A stretch of 64,000 nt of DNA from Astropecten irregularis (taxonomy: Eukaryota; Echinodermata; Asteroidea; Paxillosida; Astropectinidae): contig OZ020244.1 of NCBI GenBank assembly GCA_963971285.1, positions 9,548,001 through 9,612,000 of the forward strand, given 5' to 3'. Under the pieces are notes generated by a model. That model was not told the origin of the DNA. It ran no database searches and saw only the letters and a list, made by a program, of their open reading frames with translations. Positions 20,941 to 33,547 of this stretch are shown piece after piece; positions within the stretch are counted from its first letter, which is position 1, and each line of letters starts with the position of its first letter. Position numbers and translations under genes: made by a program.

Positions 20941-23161
20941 ATTTATTATTATTATTATTATTATTTATTTGACCAACAAACAAGCATACAATACAAGAGA
21001 AACAGTACTAACAAAAACACAGAATAATAAATTACAACCAAAATAAACGTTAGCGGGGACCGAGAACAGAAATCCGAATACATAACAGGATTAGTGACAG
21101 TATTATGTGGGTCAGGAACCGCAAAAGTAAAATAAATTACTATTACCCGCAGGTATGCAGTCCCGCACATAATGTAAACAAAGACAGGTTACAATACAGA
21201 AAACAGTTAACGAAAAGCGGCCCCCGAGTAGAGGTGATCAAAATGGCAGTCAACAAAGAGTAAAGTTATGTGTTAGTAGCTCTATGGTCTGATAACAACG
21301 CCTGCTTGAGGGCCTTAAGAAATTGAGGAAGGGAGTCCAGAACCGCAGTCTTTAATCCGTTGTGGAACGGAATTCCATATTCTTGGGAAACTGCGGGTAG
21401 GTGAATGAAACAATGCTTGTGTGCGGGATGGAAGATGGCGGAATGTCAGCGAATCAAGGTGGCGTGGATTGACAAAAACATTATTACTGATTACCTCACA
21501 ATTACATACACCAGATAAACATTTAAACACAAATGAGCAAATAAGTATTGTCTTCGGGAAGACAAAGAGGACCAGTTAAGCCGGTCAAGCCTGTCCTCAT
21601 ATGCCATCTCTCCTCGCCGTTGTTTGAGGGCAATACGGGTTGCTAAACGTTGCACACGCTCAATCAGCTGTTCTTGTGAAAGGGTGTGCGGGCCCCAGCA
21701 AGGGATGCCATATTCCAGGACAGGCAAGACAAGCGACTTGTACAAAGTGAAAAATGCACGTGAGGATGAACCTCCAGCAACTGAACGAATAAAACCTAGA
21801 AGACGATTGGCACGAGAAACAATGGCGTTAACATGAGAATTCCAAGTGAGATCTGAGCTAATGGTGATTCCTAAGTACTGAACAGACGGCAAACATAACA
21901 CAACTAGAAGAAACATTGGAAGAGATATCATTAACAAATAAGTTGAACAAAGTAGGACCTAAGACACTCCCTTGTGGGACACCAGAGGAAACATCTGCCC
22001 AAGACGAGGCACTACCCTGGAATATCACACGCTGCTTACGGTTTGTTAAGAAAGATCTGACCCAATGCCACACGGTACCTCGGATGTTAAAACTTGAAGC
22101 CAGTTTCTCAAGCAGGGCACCGTGCGGCATCCTGTCAAACGCCTTGGACATGTCCAAGAAAACTTGGACATGTCCAAGAAAACAGCGTCGATACGGGGAG
22201 GGCGCGGTCGGTCAAGGACAGATGCCCACTGGTGTAAAACGTTAACAAGTTGAGTTACACAGCTACGATGTTTTGTAAAGCCATGTTGATTGCTGTTTAA
22301 TAGGCCAAACATACTTGTTTGATCGGTTATGGCCGATGCGACAACTTGCTCTAGAACTTTACACAAGACTGACGTAAAAGCAACCGGCCTGTAGTTAGCC
22401 AGAACGGACTTGTCTCCTTTTTTGAAAACAGGAGTGATATTAGCACAACGCCAGGCATCAGGAATTATACCATTGCGGAGGGATAGATTAAACAGCAGAC
22501 ACAGTGGCTGAGAAATATGCACAGCAATCTTATTCAAGATCCTAGGTATGACACCGTCAGGGCCAGGAGATTTATTAACAGGTAGGTTTTTGAGAGCAGA
22601 TATTATTTGCCCAGTCGATACAAGAATCTCTGTTAACTCAGGAATGGGTAACGGGCAGGACGATGGGTTGACTGAAACAACACCCGATGGGTTAAAGACG
22701 GAGGAGAAATAATCATTAAATGCGGCAGAAATAGCCGTGGGCTGAGTGAGAAGGACATTATTATGATTAAATGCTGGAGGGGAAGGTGACCTTTTCCGAT
22801 CTCGGACAAAAGACCAAAATCTACGCCTATTGTCCCGGGAGGAAAACATATCATCAACAAAATGCCAGTAAGCTTTCTGTGTTTGATTTTTAGCGTCATT
22901 ACGAGCCCTTTTATATAGTGTCCAGTCACTCAGAGATCCCGATCGGCGAGCAATTCTGAATAATCTGTGACAGAAATTCATCCATATGCAAGATGTAAGA
23001 GTATGGACTGTTCCAGCTTTGCTTGTAAGCCCCGCCCACATGTGTGTTTTACATACCACTGGTGACTTTAGTTTGACTGAGGCTTTTGTGGTCACCTGAT
23101 TTAAATGTGTCTTCCAATTGGTCATTGCGTACAAATTGATTGACAGGCCGGAAGGGTCCAT
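20941..23161 (-). mobile_element. CR1/Jockey-group LINE, RT part, decayed
   Basis: Minus strand with an (AAT)n tail at 20941-20965. The frame from 23161 reads a linker with KAYWHFVDDMF and then RT blocks: VNKSPGPDGVIPRIL, WRCANITPVFKKGDKSVLAN, YRPVAFTSVLCKVLEQVV and HGFTKHRSCVTQL. A 20-bp duplication at about 22144-22183 shifts the frame. The next frame has LDMSKAFDRMPHGALLEKL and SSGVPQGSVLGPTLFNLFVN. The catalytic FADD block is then missing, because the sequence jumps to VQYLGITISSDLTWNSHV. A C-terminal SFPRIWNSVPQRI follows. The endonuclease is absent (5' truncated). It is nested inside the 10.8-kb element. Confidence 0.9.
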
Positions 23162-25696
23162 TTATTGATAACATTAATATTGCTGTTCAAAAATTAACTT
23201 ACAATCTAAATGATTGAAAATGCGTCTAGGCCTTTTTGGATTTTAGTGTAGAACAACAATAATTTTGTCTTTAACTAAGGCTTGTGGTCATTAATCAAGA
23301 TTTAATCATTAATGTCATGGCCATCATGCAACATCATGCAGCCTTAAAGTTGAATTTAAAAGTATTTATTATTATGGTATTACGGAAATATTCTGGTACA
23401 TGTATTGAATAAGGAACAATAAAGTTATCTCAGATTTAAACCAGAACATGTGTAAGGTATAATGTTTGTGGGTTTATTTTGCACTCTTTTGGACGGTTGC
23501 CCCATTTTGAATTTGAAAATTTGAAATGGGATTGGAATTTACATATTTCATGTCCTACCACACCGACACTCCTGTCAGATTTGTTATATTAACCGGGTGA
23601 GGTTAAAACGAATAAACTCACTCCCGCAGCCTTCAATACCCGCATTGTCTACTTTTGTGGTAATTACATGTATTATAACCATTGTTTTATTTCACAAAAT
23701 AACAACAATTTATAAGTATCACTGAAAATCTCCAGAGGTATGGGTATGACTATTTTTTCGTATCGTAGACCTGCAAAACCCCAACCCCACCACGGTGAGC
23801 TGACTGCGGTGGCTATGAGAAACTGCTGTACTCATACGAAAGAAAAAGAAGACTGATTTTTTCGTGTTATGCAGCATTTCCGGTTGTTAATTTGACACCC
23901 TTTAATTAAAGTAACCAAATTTGTTTATTGTTGATATTACAGTTGAATAATTATCATCTCACAATCGTAACAATGAAGCGCATAAAATAGGCCTATAATC
24001 TCGAGCAGTCGAAAAGCAACATTCCTTGCTGCGGAAAAATGAGAACCACACCTTACATAAACGCGCTGCGGTTATTCACTGAAAAATTGAAAGGAACCTA
24101 AACATAAAAAAATATTTTTTCCATCCTTTCCCCCCTATAATAGTCACTTTGATCATCTGATAGTATGAATTGCACGTTTTGAGCACTTTTAAACGTGCGA
24201 AAATATTTTAATTTCATTTAAATCGATTAAAAAAATCACGGGAGCAATTATATGTAAATTAGGTCATGCGAGAGGGCGCTAGCATATAGCAACCTTTGGG
24301 AATTTTTTCAAGATCTTGTGATTTGAGGGAAATTTATGTACGCGGCTGTACATGTACGTTGCACGTATAATGCGCAGCAATGTACATGATGTATTCCACT
24401 GGAGGCCGCAGAGTTATTGCCGTTGCCTTGTTAACTCTTGAAAATTTTACTCAAGAGTTGTGCGTCTTGATAATTCTTAGGAATTCAAGGGGCTGGTATG
24501 GGAAATAGGTGAAAAACACTAGCCTTTTACAGGTTGGCTTGCAACCATCGTTCTGGCTTTCACCAGCGCATCAATCACAAAGCCTTTTTTTCTTAACAAA
24601 GACTAACTTGCATGATATTTGCAAATACGGCAGAAACTATGATACAGTACACCGTTTTTTTTAGCAGGCTCAAGAAAATCCGTTGCTTTGTTTATTAGAG
24701 TTTAAATTACTATTTACAGAAATTTCATTGTAAAAAAATATAAATGCAGACATTTCCCCCGACATGATTTCAGTTGACAACCACCCCAGCTGATTTTGTT
24801 TGGAGCATAAATTAATGTAGTAGGCCAATTTAACTTGACTTGCACAAAGTCCCATGGTATTAGAACACAAATCCCTACAATTATTCATTATTATCTCGAG
24901 AATGTCACTGGTTTAACGCAGATGGAACCATTTATTTAGGAATATTATGCATTCTAAAACTAAATGACAGCTAGATGCTTGAAATAATTTTACAAATTGT
25001 GCAGTGCAGTGTCCTAACATCTCGAGTACAATCTGAGTGAGAGTCCTTTTAGGAATTTCAACAAGTGTTACAGGTGGCGAATCCGAGTCCTCCAGCACTG
25101 ATAATGTGTAATTTACTATAATATTAATGTATTAATTAATAAAAGAATGTAATCCGTGTACACATAAATTGAATGAATTTTTCAAACTCTTTATTTCTTC
25201 ATGACAACCTGCAGTGTAACAGAGCTCATTTTAACCCATATAGTGGCACATGGGGAAATCCACATGTAAAAAGTTATTTAAAAAAATTAAAATAAGCCAA
25301 AAAATAATAACTAAAAGGCAAAACGTGTAGTCAAACTGTACATCCCAGATAATTTTTTTTCTTCCACTTCATGATAAATTGATGGAAAAATGTAAATGGC
25401 ATCAGAGATAACTAATGTTAAATCTGCTTCCTAAAGTTATATGTCTCAATTGTATTTTGCAAAACTCTGCCTGCAGAGGATATATTTTTGAGGAAAATAA
25501 TTTTTATAAAAATGTATAAAATTACACTTACATAAATATTTTTTCTTTTCCATTGTTTATATAAACTGTCTATCAGCTGCATGAACTTACATGTTCTTCA
25601 ATATGTTGAAATACTCAACCATACAATAATGATTTACCTCAATGAATTATATTCACAGTGCTGACTACAATATTATCCAACATTGTTTCTGGTTAA
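23162..25696. other. No recognised feature in the interior of the 10.8-kb element
   Basis: AT-rich DNA with only short frames and no transposase or DDE-like motif visible on either strand. There are no splice-supported exons that I can recognise. Confidence 0.5.
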
Positions 25697-25981
25697 ATGT
25701 GTAATACAGTAAAGGTCACAGAACAGCACTCACACTTTGTCTGATCCAGTAAGTACATGAAATAATAAAAAAAATGTGTCAAAATTTGAGCTCAATCGGA
25801 CATCGAGTCACGAGAAAATAGCGAAAACCCGACTCATTTTTTTTATGAAACACAAAGAATGGTTTGATCTTACCAAGAGATCGAAACTGATTTTGGCATT
25901 TGTTTGATTGATTTCCGGATAAATACACCATTTCGAGCAGAACATCCTGTTTCGATACGTTACCAGTCCTGTACTGTACCT
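25697..25981. mobile_element. TTAA-type MITE, second subfamily
   Basis: Preceded by TTAA (25693-25696) and followed by TTAA (25982-25985). The left half (AAAGGTCACAGAACAGCACT, then TTTGTCTGATCC) matches 60160-60205. The right half (TTCCGGATAAATACACCATT) matches the other TTAA MITEs. The right end, CAGTCCTGTACTGTACCT, roughly inverts the left end. Non-coding. Confidence 0.75.
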
Positions 25982-25985
25982 TTAA

Positions 25986-28189
25986 CGGTTAAGCACAAAT
26001 GAATGTCAAAAAAAGTGAGTGTCATCCACAATTATCAGGGCTAATTTTATTTATACAGTATCAAAGAAAGGAATGTTAATTTCATGGGAGAATTCACACA
26101 CTGTCACTAACAACAGAAAGGTCACGGTCACAGGTATCCTCATCTTCAGTAACCAGCCATCTTCTTGCTTAAAGCACTGTACCTGTATGTGGAAATAAGC
26201 AATATGGAGAAAAATTAGGGTATGACATTAACAAACAGCGATTCTTAACTGTCATCACAGCTTTAAAGGACAAGCTGGCGAGCCTAGTGTACATGGTCGT
26301 ATGTACATGGTTTCACGGAACTGAGGCAGCACAAAAAAAGTGATGATATGTACTGCCTTTCTCATAATAAAACATGACCATGGAACTAGTGGGTTGGGGA
26401 ATCATGACAGTGTCAACTGTTTTTCCACCAAGTTTATGAATTACACAATAGTTTAAGTTATAAATTCTGTTATCTTGTGTACACTCATGGAATATGGGTG
26501 AACACAGCACCGTAGTACCGTACCATGTATGAATGCGGAATTGCAGGTTGTGCATTTTTTCAAAGCCATATTGGATGGAAAGCATGATCATAATCAGAGC
26601 AATACACAGCTAGCTGCTGACCAATTAGAATAAAATATTCTTACTTGTATTCACCATATTTTGAAGACCATTTTCCAAAACTTTGATTCCACAGTTAACA
26701 GGAATTACTATCTCAAGTTCTCAACCACTGCACCTATGAAATGATGAAAACAAGACAAGCATGAAAAACATGTTAAAGAATGTAATACATTAATTCAAAT
26801 AAGTCGTCTTGGTCAATTACAACACAAATGATCAATTTCAGTTAGTTTAAACATACTAAATGTATGTGTACGGTGTACATGGTTGGGAGATCTAAGCCCT
26901 AATTCTGGTGGGAACACTTAAAAATCACCTACATGTTTTCCCAAAAGAGTTCTAAAACTCTTAATGTTCTCAGCATTTCTAACAAGTATATGTATTTGGA
27001 ATTTTGTACTTAATCTGCTGTAACCGAGAAAAGCATGTCAGCCATTCAGTGCAAGTTCACCATTATGTACCGCCATGCAGTCTTTGTTTCATATAATATC
27101 TGACCCCCACCCCCCCCCCCCCCCACCCCCGCCAAAAATGTCCCTCAACAGCCAAGCATAAAACAGTCTGTGTATACATGTACCTTTCCAAACATTTAGG
27201 ATGTAATTCTCTGAGATCTTTCTTAAGGAACAAGGTGAAAACTTAGAAGTACAATTGGATATTGGAAACAATTGTTTAATACTAAAAACTATTCCACATA
27301 GTCCCGTACTACACGGTATTACTGTAAGTGATACCATGGAGGAAGGATGAGACCATGCAGAAAGCAAAGTACATGCACATGTACTATGACTGTGAACCCT
27401 TTGTCAAACATGGGAACATGGACCTAAGTACGAGGTGGTCTAATTAATCATTCAGTGCCAGGGAATACTACTTCATGTACTGGTCACCAGCACAGAAAGA
27501 AATGACACTGAACATATTGAAGGTATCGGGATTTCCCCGTTTGAACAATGTAGGGTTACTAATTAGGACCGTCCCATTGCAACTATAGTCTCCATGATTA
27601 CTCACTGCTGAATGTGGAGGAAGTGAGAAGGGGTCTAGCACTGTAGTAGACAGGGTGTAGTATTGTAAGACGATGCCGGATGAAGCACATGGAAGGGATC
27701 AGTCTGTGGTTGAAGTTAAGCTGCAGCATCTCCATGAAAATTTACTCACTGATGAATCTGGAGGAAGTGAGAAGGGATCTTGCACTGTAAGGTTCGACCA
27801 TTAGCAATGTAGTACATCAAGTATCTGGAGCCAATTATATTTGCATTTTTATTACTCCTTATTAACAATTCTGATGATCTGGATATTCTCTTGGTCGCAC
27901 ATCCCACCTTTTGTGTAATGTGAGGTCACTGAGCTGTTTGACAAAATGGCTGGAGCGAAAACAGTCACGCCTAACACAATGCGTTGGAATATTGTGCCTA
28001 CACTGAAATTCTCATGGTAGGCAATACGTCACTTCCCGCGGTGTAAGCTTGCACACTCCAGTGTATTGTGTTATTATGCACAATTGTTTCACTCCAGCCA
28101 CATTGTCAAGCGGTTCACCGGTATCTCTATGAGTCGACCAGCAGTCCTGGTCATGCCAGGTTCTGGATCTAGGCTAACGTGACATGGGA
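25986..28189. other. No gene recognised; contains one local direct repeat
   Basis: Interior of the 10.8-kb element. A diverged direct repeat of about 60 bp occurs at about 27591-27650 and 27731-27790 (TACTCACTG, GGAGGAAGTGAGAAGGG, CACTGTA). A poly-C tract lies at about 27108-27128. No motif-bearing frame is seen. Confidence 0.5.
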
Positions 28190-29097
28190 TAGCATTTTAA
28201 AATGTTGTAGGCCTAATATCACTCATATTTCATCCAAAAAAAGCCGCAGCAGGTTAGGGCATTTTTGTAAATTCTTAGCCCACACTGCCCCTCTGGTTAT
28301 AGTCTGGTAACCGGTTTCTACAGTAAAGTAACTCGCCTTAAAATGTACGACTTCATGCATCTGTTGGGTTTGGGTACGAGGCTAACCATGGAGCTGAGTA
28401 GACTATTTTTTATTAAATGTATACGAATGCCAGGAATCTCGGGTCCAGCCCAGGCTCTGGCTCAATTTAGTGAATCCGTTCTAAAATAAAAAGGTATAAA
28501 AATAGAGGCTTTGGCTGCCCTGCTGAAGTAGGGCCTTGTAGTAGGCCTACTAGTACTACTAGTTCTAGTAGTAGGCCTAACCCTAGTAGTAGTACATTGT
28601 ACTTTACAAGTAAATAGTAGTAGGCCCCTACTTACAGTGACTTAGGAGTAGGAAGGCCTAACGTAGTAGGGCTAGTACTTAATACTGTAGGCCTAACTGT
28701 TAGTACTCAGTACTGCCTAGCATGCTTAGTAACGTTAGTAGGCCTACTAACGTTAGTACTAACAGTAACACTAGTACACTACAGCCAGTACAGGGACCGC
28801 TAAGGCGCTAGTGTAGTGAGCTACAGCTGTTTTGAAAGGGATAACAGGGTTTGGTTTCAGCATTAAAAATGGAAATGCACAACCTATATTTTTAGCATAT
28901 GGATTACAGAGACGAAGCTGGAGCCTGAGCCAGAGGCGAGGTTTAGAAAAGGGCCCTAGCATGCATTCCCAGGCTAGTTTAGTCAGCAACGGAAATATAT
29001 TTTCACGAAATAGATGAAACACAATAACACATGACAGGCCTATTTTATCATTACAAACCCCAATCCCGGCCTCCAAACAACTGAACAACAAATCAAA
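28190..29097. repeat. TAGGCCTA/CTAGTAC-rich subterminal segment
   Basis: At about 28530-28790 the sequence is a dense mixture of GTAGTA, CTAGTAC, TAGGCCTA and TAACGTTA words, most of them self-complementary. A similar but shorter mixture sits at 19270-20280, near the other end of the same element. The segment at 28315-28390 resembles the core of the foldback at 19858-20015. No coding signal. Confidence 0.5.
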
Positions 29098-29516
29098 ATA
29101 ACCCAAGCATTTCACTTTAACACGCCAACACAATTATATTTTGGAAATAACTTACCATTGAATCGATCAATCATGATCAAGAGTCGTAGAAAGCCTTACA
29201 AAATCTCTGTATTCAACATAAAAATGGACACGACCGGAATACATGTTTACGTACAAATTGCATTGGCGCATTGCATACAGCTACAGGCAGGCAGCAGCCA
29301 GGATCCACGAAGGATAAATAACTGCGCATGCTCGCTCTCTGTCCAAAGCAACCCACAGACTGCATAGGACTGAATGGAGATTACCCTCAGTGTCAGTTGT
29401 CACTACTGACACTGATCTTAACCCAGATTATACAGATTGTAATCTATGTCGGTAAGACTGATGCGAAATTTGTCCCTTTTGAAAGTAGTTACTGACACAG
29501 TTTGTGAGTATCGGGT
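29098..29516 (-). repeat. Right terminal inverted repeat of the 10.8-kb element
   Basis: Inverse of 18737-19155 with a few percent mismatch and small indels near the inner edge. It ends TGTGAGTATCGGGT directly at the LINE coding sequence. Confidence 0.88.
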
Positions 29517-29520
29517 GTTT

Positions 29521-31440
29521 TGGGCGGCCCCGTTTCCGTCTTCCTCCAGGTGTCCACCCAAAGGCCACAGCAGTCATCGCTCCCGTCCTTCCTCAAGACA
29601 TGGACAATCCAATTCCATCTCCTTCTTCTCACCTCCTCGCTGATCTTGTCTGCCCCTGCCATCTCTAGGACTGTTTTATTGGAGACATGTTGCTGCCATC
29701 GAATCTTCAAAATTCTCCTCAGGCACTTGGTCTGGAAGATGTCCAGTTTCTCTTCCTCTCCCTTTGTCCGTAGAATAGGACTGACAAGACCAGGCTCTTG
29801 AAGAGCGAAGCTTTGGTCTTTCCGCTGATGTCGCTGGCTTGCCAGATGTTTGATAGCCGCTTCATCTGTGCACAGGCAAAGGCTACTCTCTTTGTGACAT
29901 TTGCGCCCAGATAAGTGAAGTTCTCCACCTCCTCCACTTCATTTTCTCCAACATTCAACTTGTCATCACTCTTGCTGTTGACTTTCATGGCTTTGCATTT
30001 CCGTCCATTCAGCTCCAGCCCAACTTTAGCTGCATTGTCTTCCAGTTTTGCTGTTTTGTGTTGCATGCGATTGATTGCCGAGGATAAAAGGGCGAGATCA
30101 TCTGCAAAGTCGAGGTCCTCCAACATAGTGGTGAAAATCCATCTGATTCCAGTTCTCTCACCCTCTACAGTTTTCCGCATAACCCAGTCGATCACCAACA
30201 GGAAGAGGAATCCCGACATGCAGCAGCCCTGCTTCACTCCGGTAATCACTGGAAACCGGTCTGTCGTAAAGGGTCTTGACCATCTGGATCAGTCTCTGTG
30301 GAATTCCATATTGATACATGATGATCCAAAGGCTGTCTCGGTGTATGGAATCGAAGGCTTTTTCAAAGTCAACAAAGTGGATGTACAACGTAGCATTCCA
30401 TTCGATGACTTGCTCTTTCCTAAGTGATGAGTCCACTCCTGCCTGGATCCTGTTGATAAGGATCTTGCTGAGCACTTTGCTGGTCAGAGGCAGCAAAGTG
30501 ACTCCCCGCCAGTTGCCACATTCCTGAAGATTGCCCTTTTTCGGAATTTTGCAAATGAGTCCCTCAGTCCATTGTGTAGGAACTGTCTCTTTCTCCCAAA
30601 TGAGATCAAAAGTCTGCTTCAATTCTTGGCTGGTTTGTTCGATGTCTGCTTTGAGCATTTCTGCTAAAATTTAGTCTGTTCCAGGGGCTTTTCCATTTCG
30701 GAGGGCGGCCTTCAGTGCTCTTTTGATCTCTTCGATAGTTGACGCTTCCGCTGAGATGTTCAGCTCTGTCTCATCCCCTTCTTCTTGGGGTGGTTCTTCC
30801 GGTGCATCCCTGTTGAGCACTTCGTGGAAATGTTCCTTCCACCTCTCTAGCCTGGCTTATTGGCTCTTCATCAGCTCTCCTTTCTTGTTCTTCGCTGTTG
30901 CTACTTGTCTGGTGCCCTGTCTTGTCAGCTGCTTTACTATACAGTACAGTTCTTTCTGTCTTCCATTTTCCGCTGCCTTCTGTGCTCTTTCTGCTTTCTC
31001 TGACGTCCATCTCCTCTTGTCCTCTCTCACACTCTTCTTCACCTCCCATTCCTTCTCCTTGTACTCTTCCTTCCATCTGTTTTGTATTCTCTCTGAGCGG
31101 GTACTGTCAATCTTGGTCTTAATAACTTTCCTCTCTTCAATTAATTTTCAGCTGTTGTCACTGATCCATGGCTTGCTTTTCCCCTTCTTAAAGCCGAACA
31201 CCTCTTCCGCTGATTTGACATATGCATTCTCCTACTTCTCCCACACCTCCTCTATGTCTTTGGATGTACTCCTGGTCTGTTCCAGCTTTTTCTTGACTGC
31301 CTCGCACTACCTCTTCCTCGTCTCTTCATCCTTTAGACGTCCAGTCTTGGTTTGACCTTGTTGTCGTTGTTCCTATGTGTGTTGAGACGTAGTTTGATGC
31401 GAGTCTTCACTAGGTAATGGTCACTATTGGCAAAAGCCTC
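29521..31440 (-). mobile_element. RTE-like LINE body, split from its C-terminus
   Basis: Minus strand. From the 5' (right) side: SDHYLVKTRIKLRLN at about 31390 is the last endonuclease motif, so the 5' part is truncated. A charged linker follows, then RT: TQWTEGLICKIPKKGN, NWRGVTLLPLTSKVLSKIL, YIHFVDFEKAFDSIHRDSLW, ITGVKQGCCMSGFLFLLVI, LDFADDLALLSS (catalytic box intact), NFTYLGANVT, then RWNWIVHVLRK. At least two frameshifts or stops (about 30240 and 29730) inactivate it. The frame ends abruptly at 29526, where the 10.8-kb element begins; the last 50 or so codons are at 18576-18735. Confidence 0.92.
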
Positions 31441-32566
31441 TGTACTCGAGAGTCTTGTATTCAATTGTATTCGTCAATTCAATTAATTTAGTTAATTCAT
31501 CATTTATTTACAGAAATACGGAACATTGAATTGACTTTTGTCCTCTCAAAGAGATCTGAATGAAGACAGGACATTCATGACTAAGACATTGGTTTTATCG
31601 GTCTCATGGTTAAATAAGACTTAGCGGGAACTTGATGTTTCGGCGGTATCGCCAAGGCAGTGGTAAAGTATGCAATAAACTTAACTAAGTCATAAAGATT
31701 TTACACAAGATCTCTCATTCTCACTGGTAATTATTTTGTGAGAGATTATTTACAAAATGCACAGTTTTCTATATATCACACCGATTTATACGGTCGTGGG
31801 AAATCGGCCCTAAGAAAATAAGAAAGTAACGCACGAAACATAACTATGGAAAATACGGGGAATGCGGTAAAATAATTAATCACATTAAAGGTAGTACTCA
31901 CTCTCAGCACTGTATCGATCAAGCCTTCTCTTCCCGTTCGGATCGCTCCGAATATTTTAAAGAGATATAATTGAAGAGCAAAGAGGGAGGCTAGCTGCTA
32001 GTAAAGACAAATAATTGTCGAGTTGCAGTCGGAAGAAAAGCTAGCGGAGGCAGGAGTGTACAGAACTGTACGCCGGGCGTAGCTGGATCAAAGTCAATCC
32101 TGTCAGGAAATTTCCTCAACAAGAAATCTTGCCATCGCCCAGGTACAGAAATGTATAACGGTTCGGGGTAATAGCGCGGCATTCCTTATGCAAAGTGCAA
32201 TGTTCTGAAGTTAGCGCGTGACTTTTCAACGCGACACTGTCGCAAGAGGGCGCTAGTTTAGCCAGTGCTTGGGACGCAGGCGCAGCTTGGACTATAACAG
32301 TTAATAATGCAAGCATGGATGGAGTAAAATGAAACAATTGAGAGAGTAGAGAAGGGAAAAGGAACCGGCGTCGGGTAAGAGTATATTACGAGAATACGAC
32401 CTGGTTACACCGGGGTAAGACCAAAGATGTTGACAAACTGACATAGTATGATTGGCTCATCGCTTCAGTGTGCGAGCCATAAGGTTAAATACAATTGGTC
32501 TTCACTCGCAGGGTTCAGTAATAAAGTAAATTGTATAGCTTGTGCATCCACGGGAATGCACTTTAC
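31441..32566. other. LINE-tail-like edge and unassigned spacer
   Basis: At 31450-31510 the minus strand reads AATAAATGATGAATTAAC and TTAATTGAATTGACG, resembling the ATTG-type LINE 3' ends elsewhere, so a second LINE fragment may begin here. The remainder is AT-rich with no recognised feature and runs into the assembly gap. Confidence 0.4.
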
Positions 32567-32766
32567 NNNNNNNNNNNNNNNNNNNNNNNNNNNNNNNNNN
32601 NNNNNNNNNNNNNNNNNNNNNNNNNNNNNNNNNNNNNNNNNNNNNNNNNNNNNNNNNNNNNNNNNNNNNNNNNNNNNNNNNNNNNNNNNNNNNNNNNNNN
32701 NNNNNNNNNNNNNNNNNNNNNNNNNNNNNNNNNNNNNNNNNNNNNNNNNNNNNNNNNNNNNNNNNN
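32567..32766. other. Assembly gap (200 N)
   Basis: A run of exactly 200 N, a common placeholder for a gap of unknown or estimated length. Apparent open frames that cross it are meaningless. Confidence 0.98.
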
Positions 32767-33547
32767 GTCAATATTTATTCTGGAAAAGAGAGATTTTCAG
32801 ACCGGATTCGTTTATTTTATCCAAGACATTTTAGAAGTTGAAGTCAAGATTTCTTGAAAGTATTGTATTAGAAATAATTGTGGAATTGTTTGAAGAAATC
32901 ATTGTGGAAGAGTAAAAGATGCTTGATTCCTAGACATTAAACACTCACTATTTATAGATTTTGCATATTAATATACATTGACTTATTTAGATTCATATAA
33001 TGTGTTTAATGAGGAATGATTATTTGGGAACATATTGTTGAATATTTTGTAAATAGATGGCTGTCCCGTGAGATGACCACTGACCAAAGCCGGGCTATCT
33101 GGTAACGTAGACGGGGAAGGGGTCAACCGAGTGCGGCTGTAGGACACCCAACCTGGAAGGCGGTGTATCCAAGCATCAACCGGCACCAAACCATCCCTGT
33201 CCGATGCACAGTTCACGTAAAGAAGCCCTTGCCAGATAATTGTCTTATGTGTTTTCTTTATTATGTGATTAATTGACTTAATAACTGGAGGAGTGTTTCA
33301 TTAGAGATTTGAGATAAAAGAATTGTTTGCTTCCCTGATTTAATTGATAATTGGAATCCGAGCCTAGGAATAACATTGAAATTAGAAGTAGGGATTGTCT
33401 ATTTCCCTTAAAGACAAAGTTGATTTAATAATTGTAGTGTAAATAGTGTACATATAAGTTGTAAATAAAATAACATAAAAAACATATTAAACTTAAAAAC
33501 TATCTTTGTGACTGTGTGTTGCTTCGTTGTTAGTGTTTAGATTTAGT
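32767..33547. other. No recognised feature
   Basis: AT-rich spacer between the gap and the next LINE. Nothing identifiable apart from short A/T runs. Confidence 0.45.

Larger units (their letters stand above)
18736..29517. mobile_element. 10.78-kb DNA element with ~420-bp terminal inverted repeats
   Basis: The two ends are inverted copies of each other: left ACCCGATACTCACAAACTGT, right ACAGTTTGTGAGTATCGGGT, with similarity continuing for about 420 bp (18737-19155 against 29098-29516). The flanks share TTTTGGGC at 18728-18735 and 29518-29525, giving a 7-9 bp target duplication depending on where the terminus is placed. The target is a LINE coding region whose frame is restored on removal. Inside are a nested LINE, MITEs and AT-rich DNA; I see no transposase, integrase or polymerase motif. 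Such a duplication length fits hAT, P, Merlin or MuDR-type elements; the superfamily is unresolved. Confidence 0.82.

Noticed and set aside
18736-29517. Polinton/Maverick interpretation of the 10.8-kb element
   Set aside because: No integrase, DNA polymerase, ATPase or capsid frame is visible, the ends do not begin AG, and the flanking duplication is not clearly 6 bp.
30723-31355. 210-codon plus-strand frame
   Set aside because: It is the antisense of the linker region of the minus-strand LINE, and its Ser/Phe-rich content reflects the opposite strand's Lys/Glu-rich coding.
32448-32857. Open frames of about 100-128 codons across the N run
   Set aside because: Most of the frame is undefined sequence, so the apparent openness carries no information.
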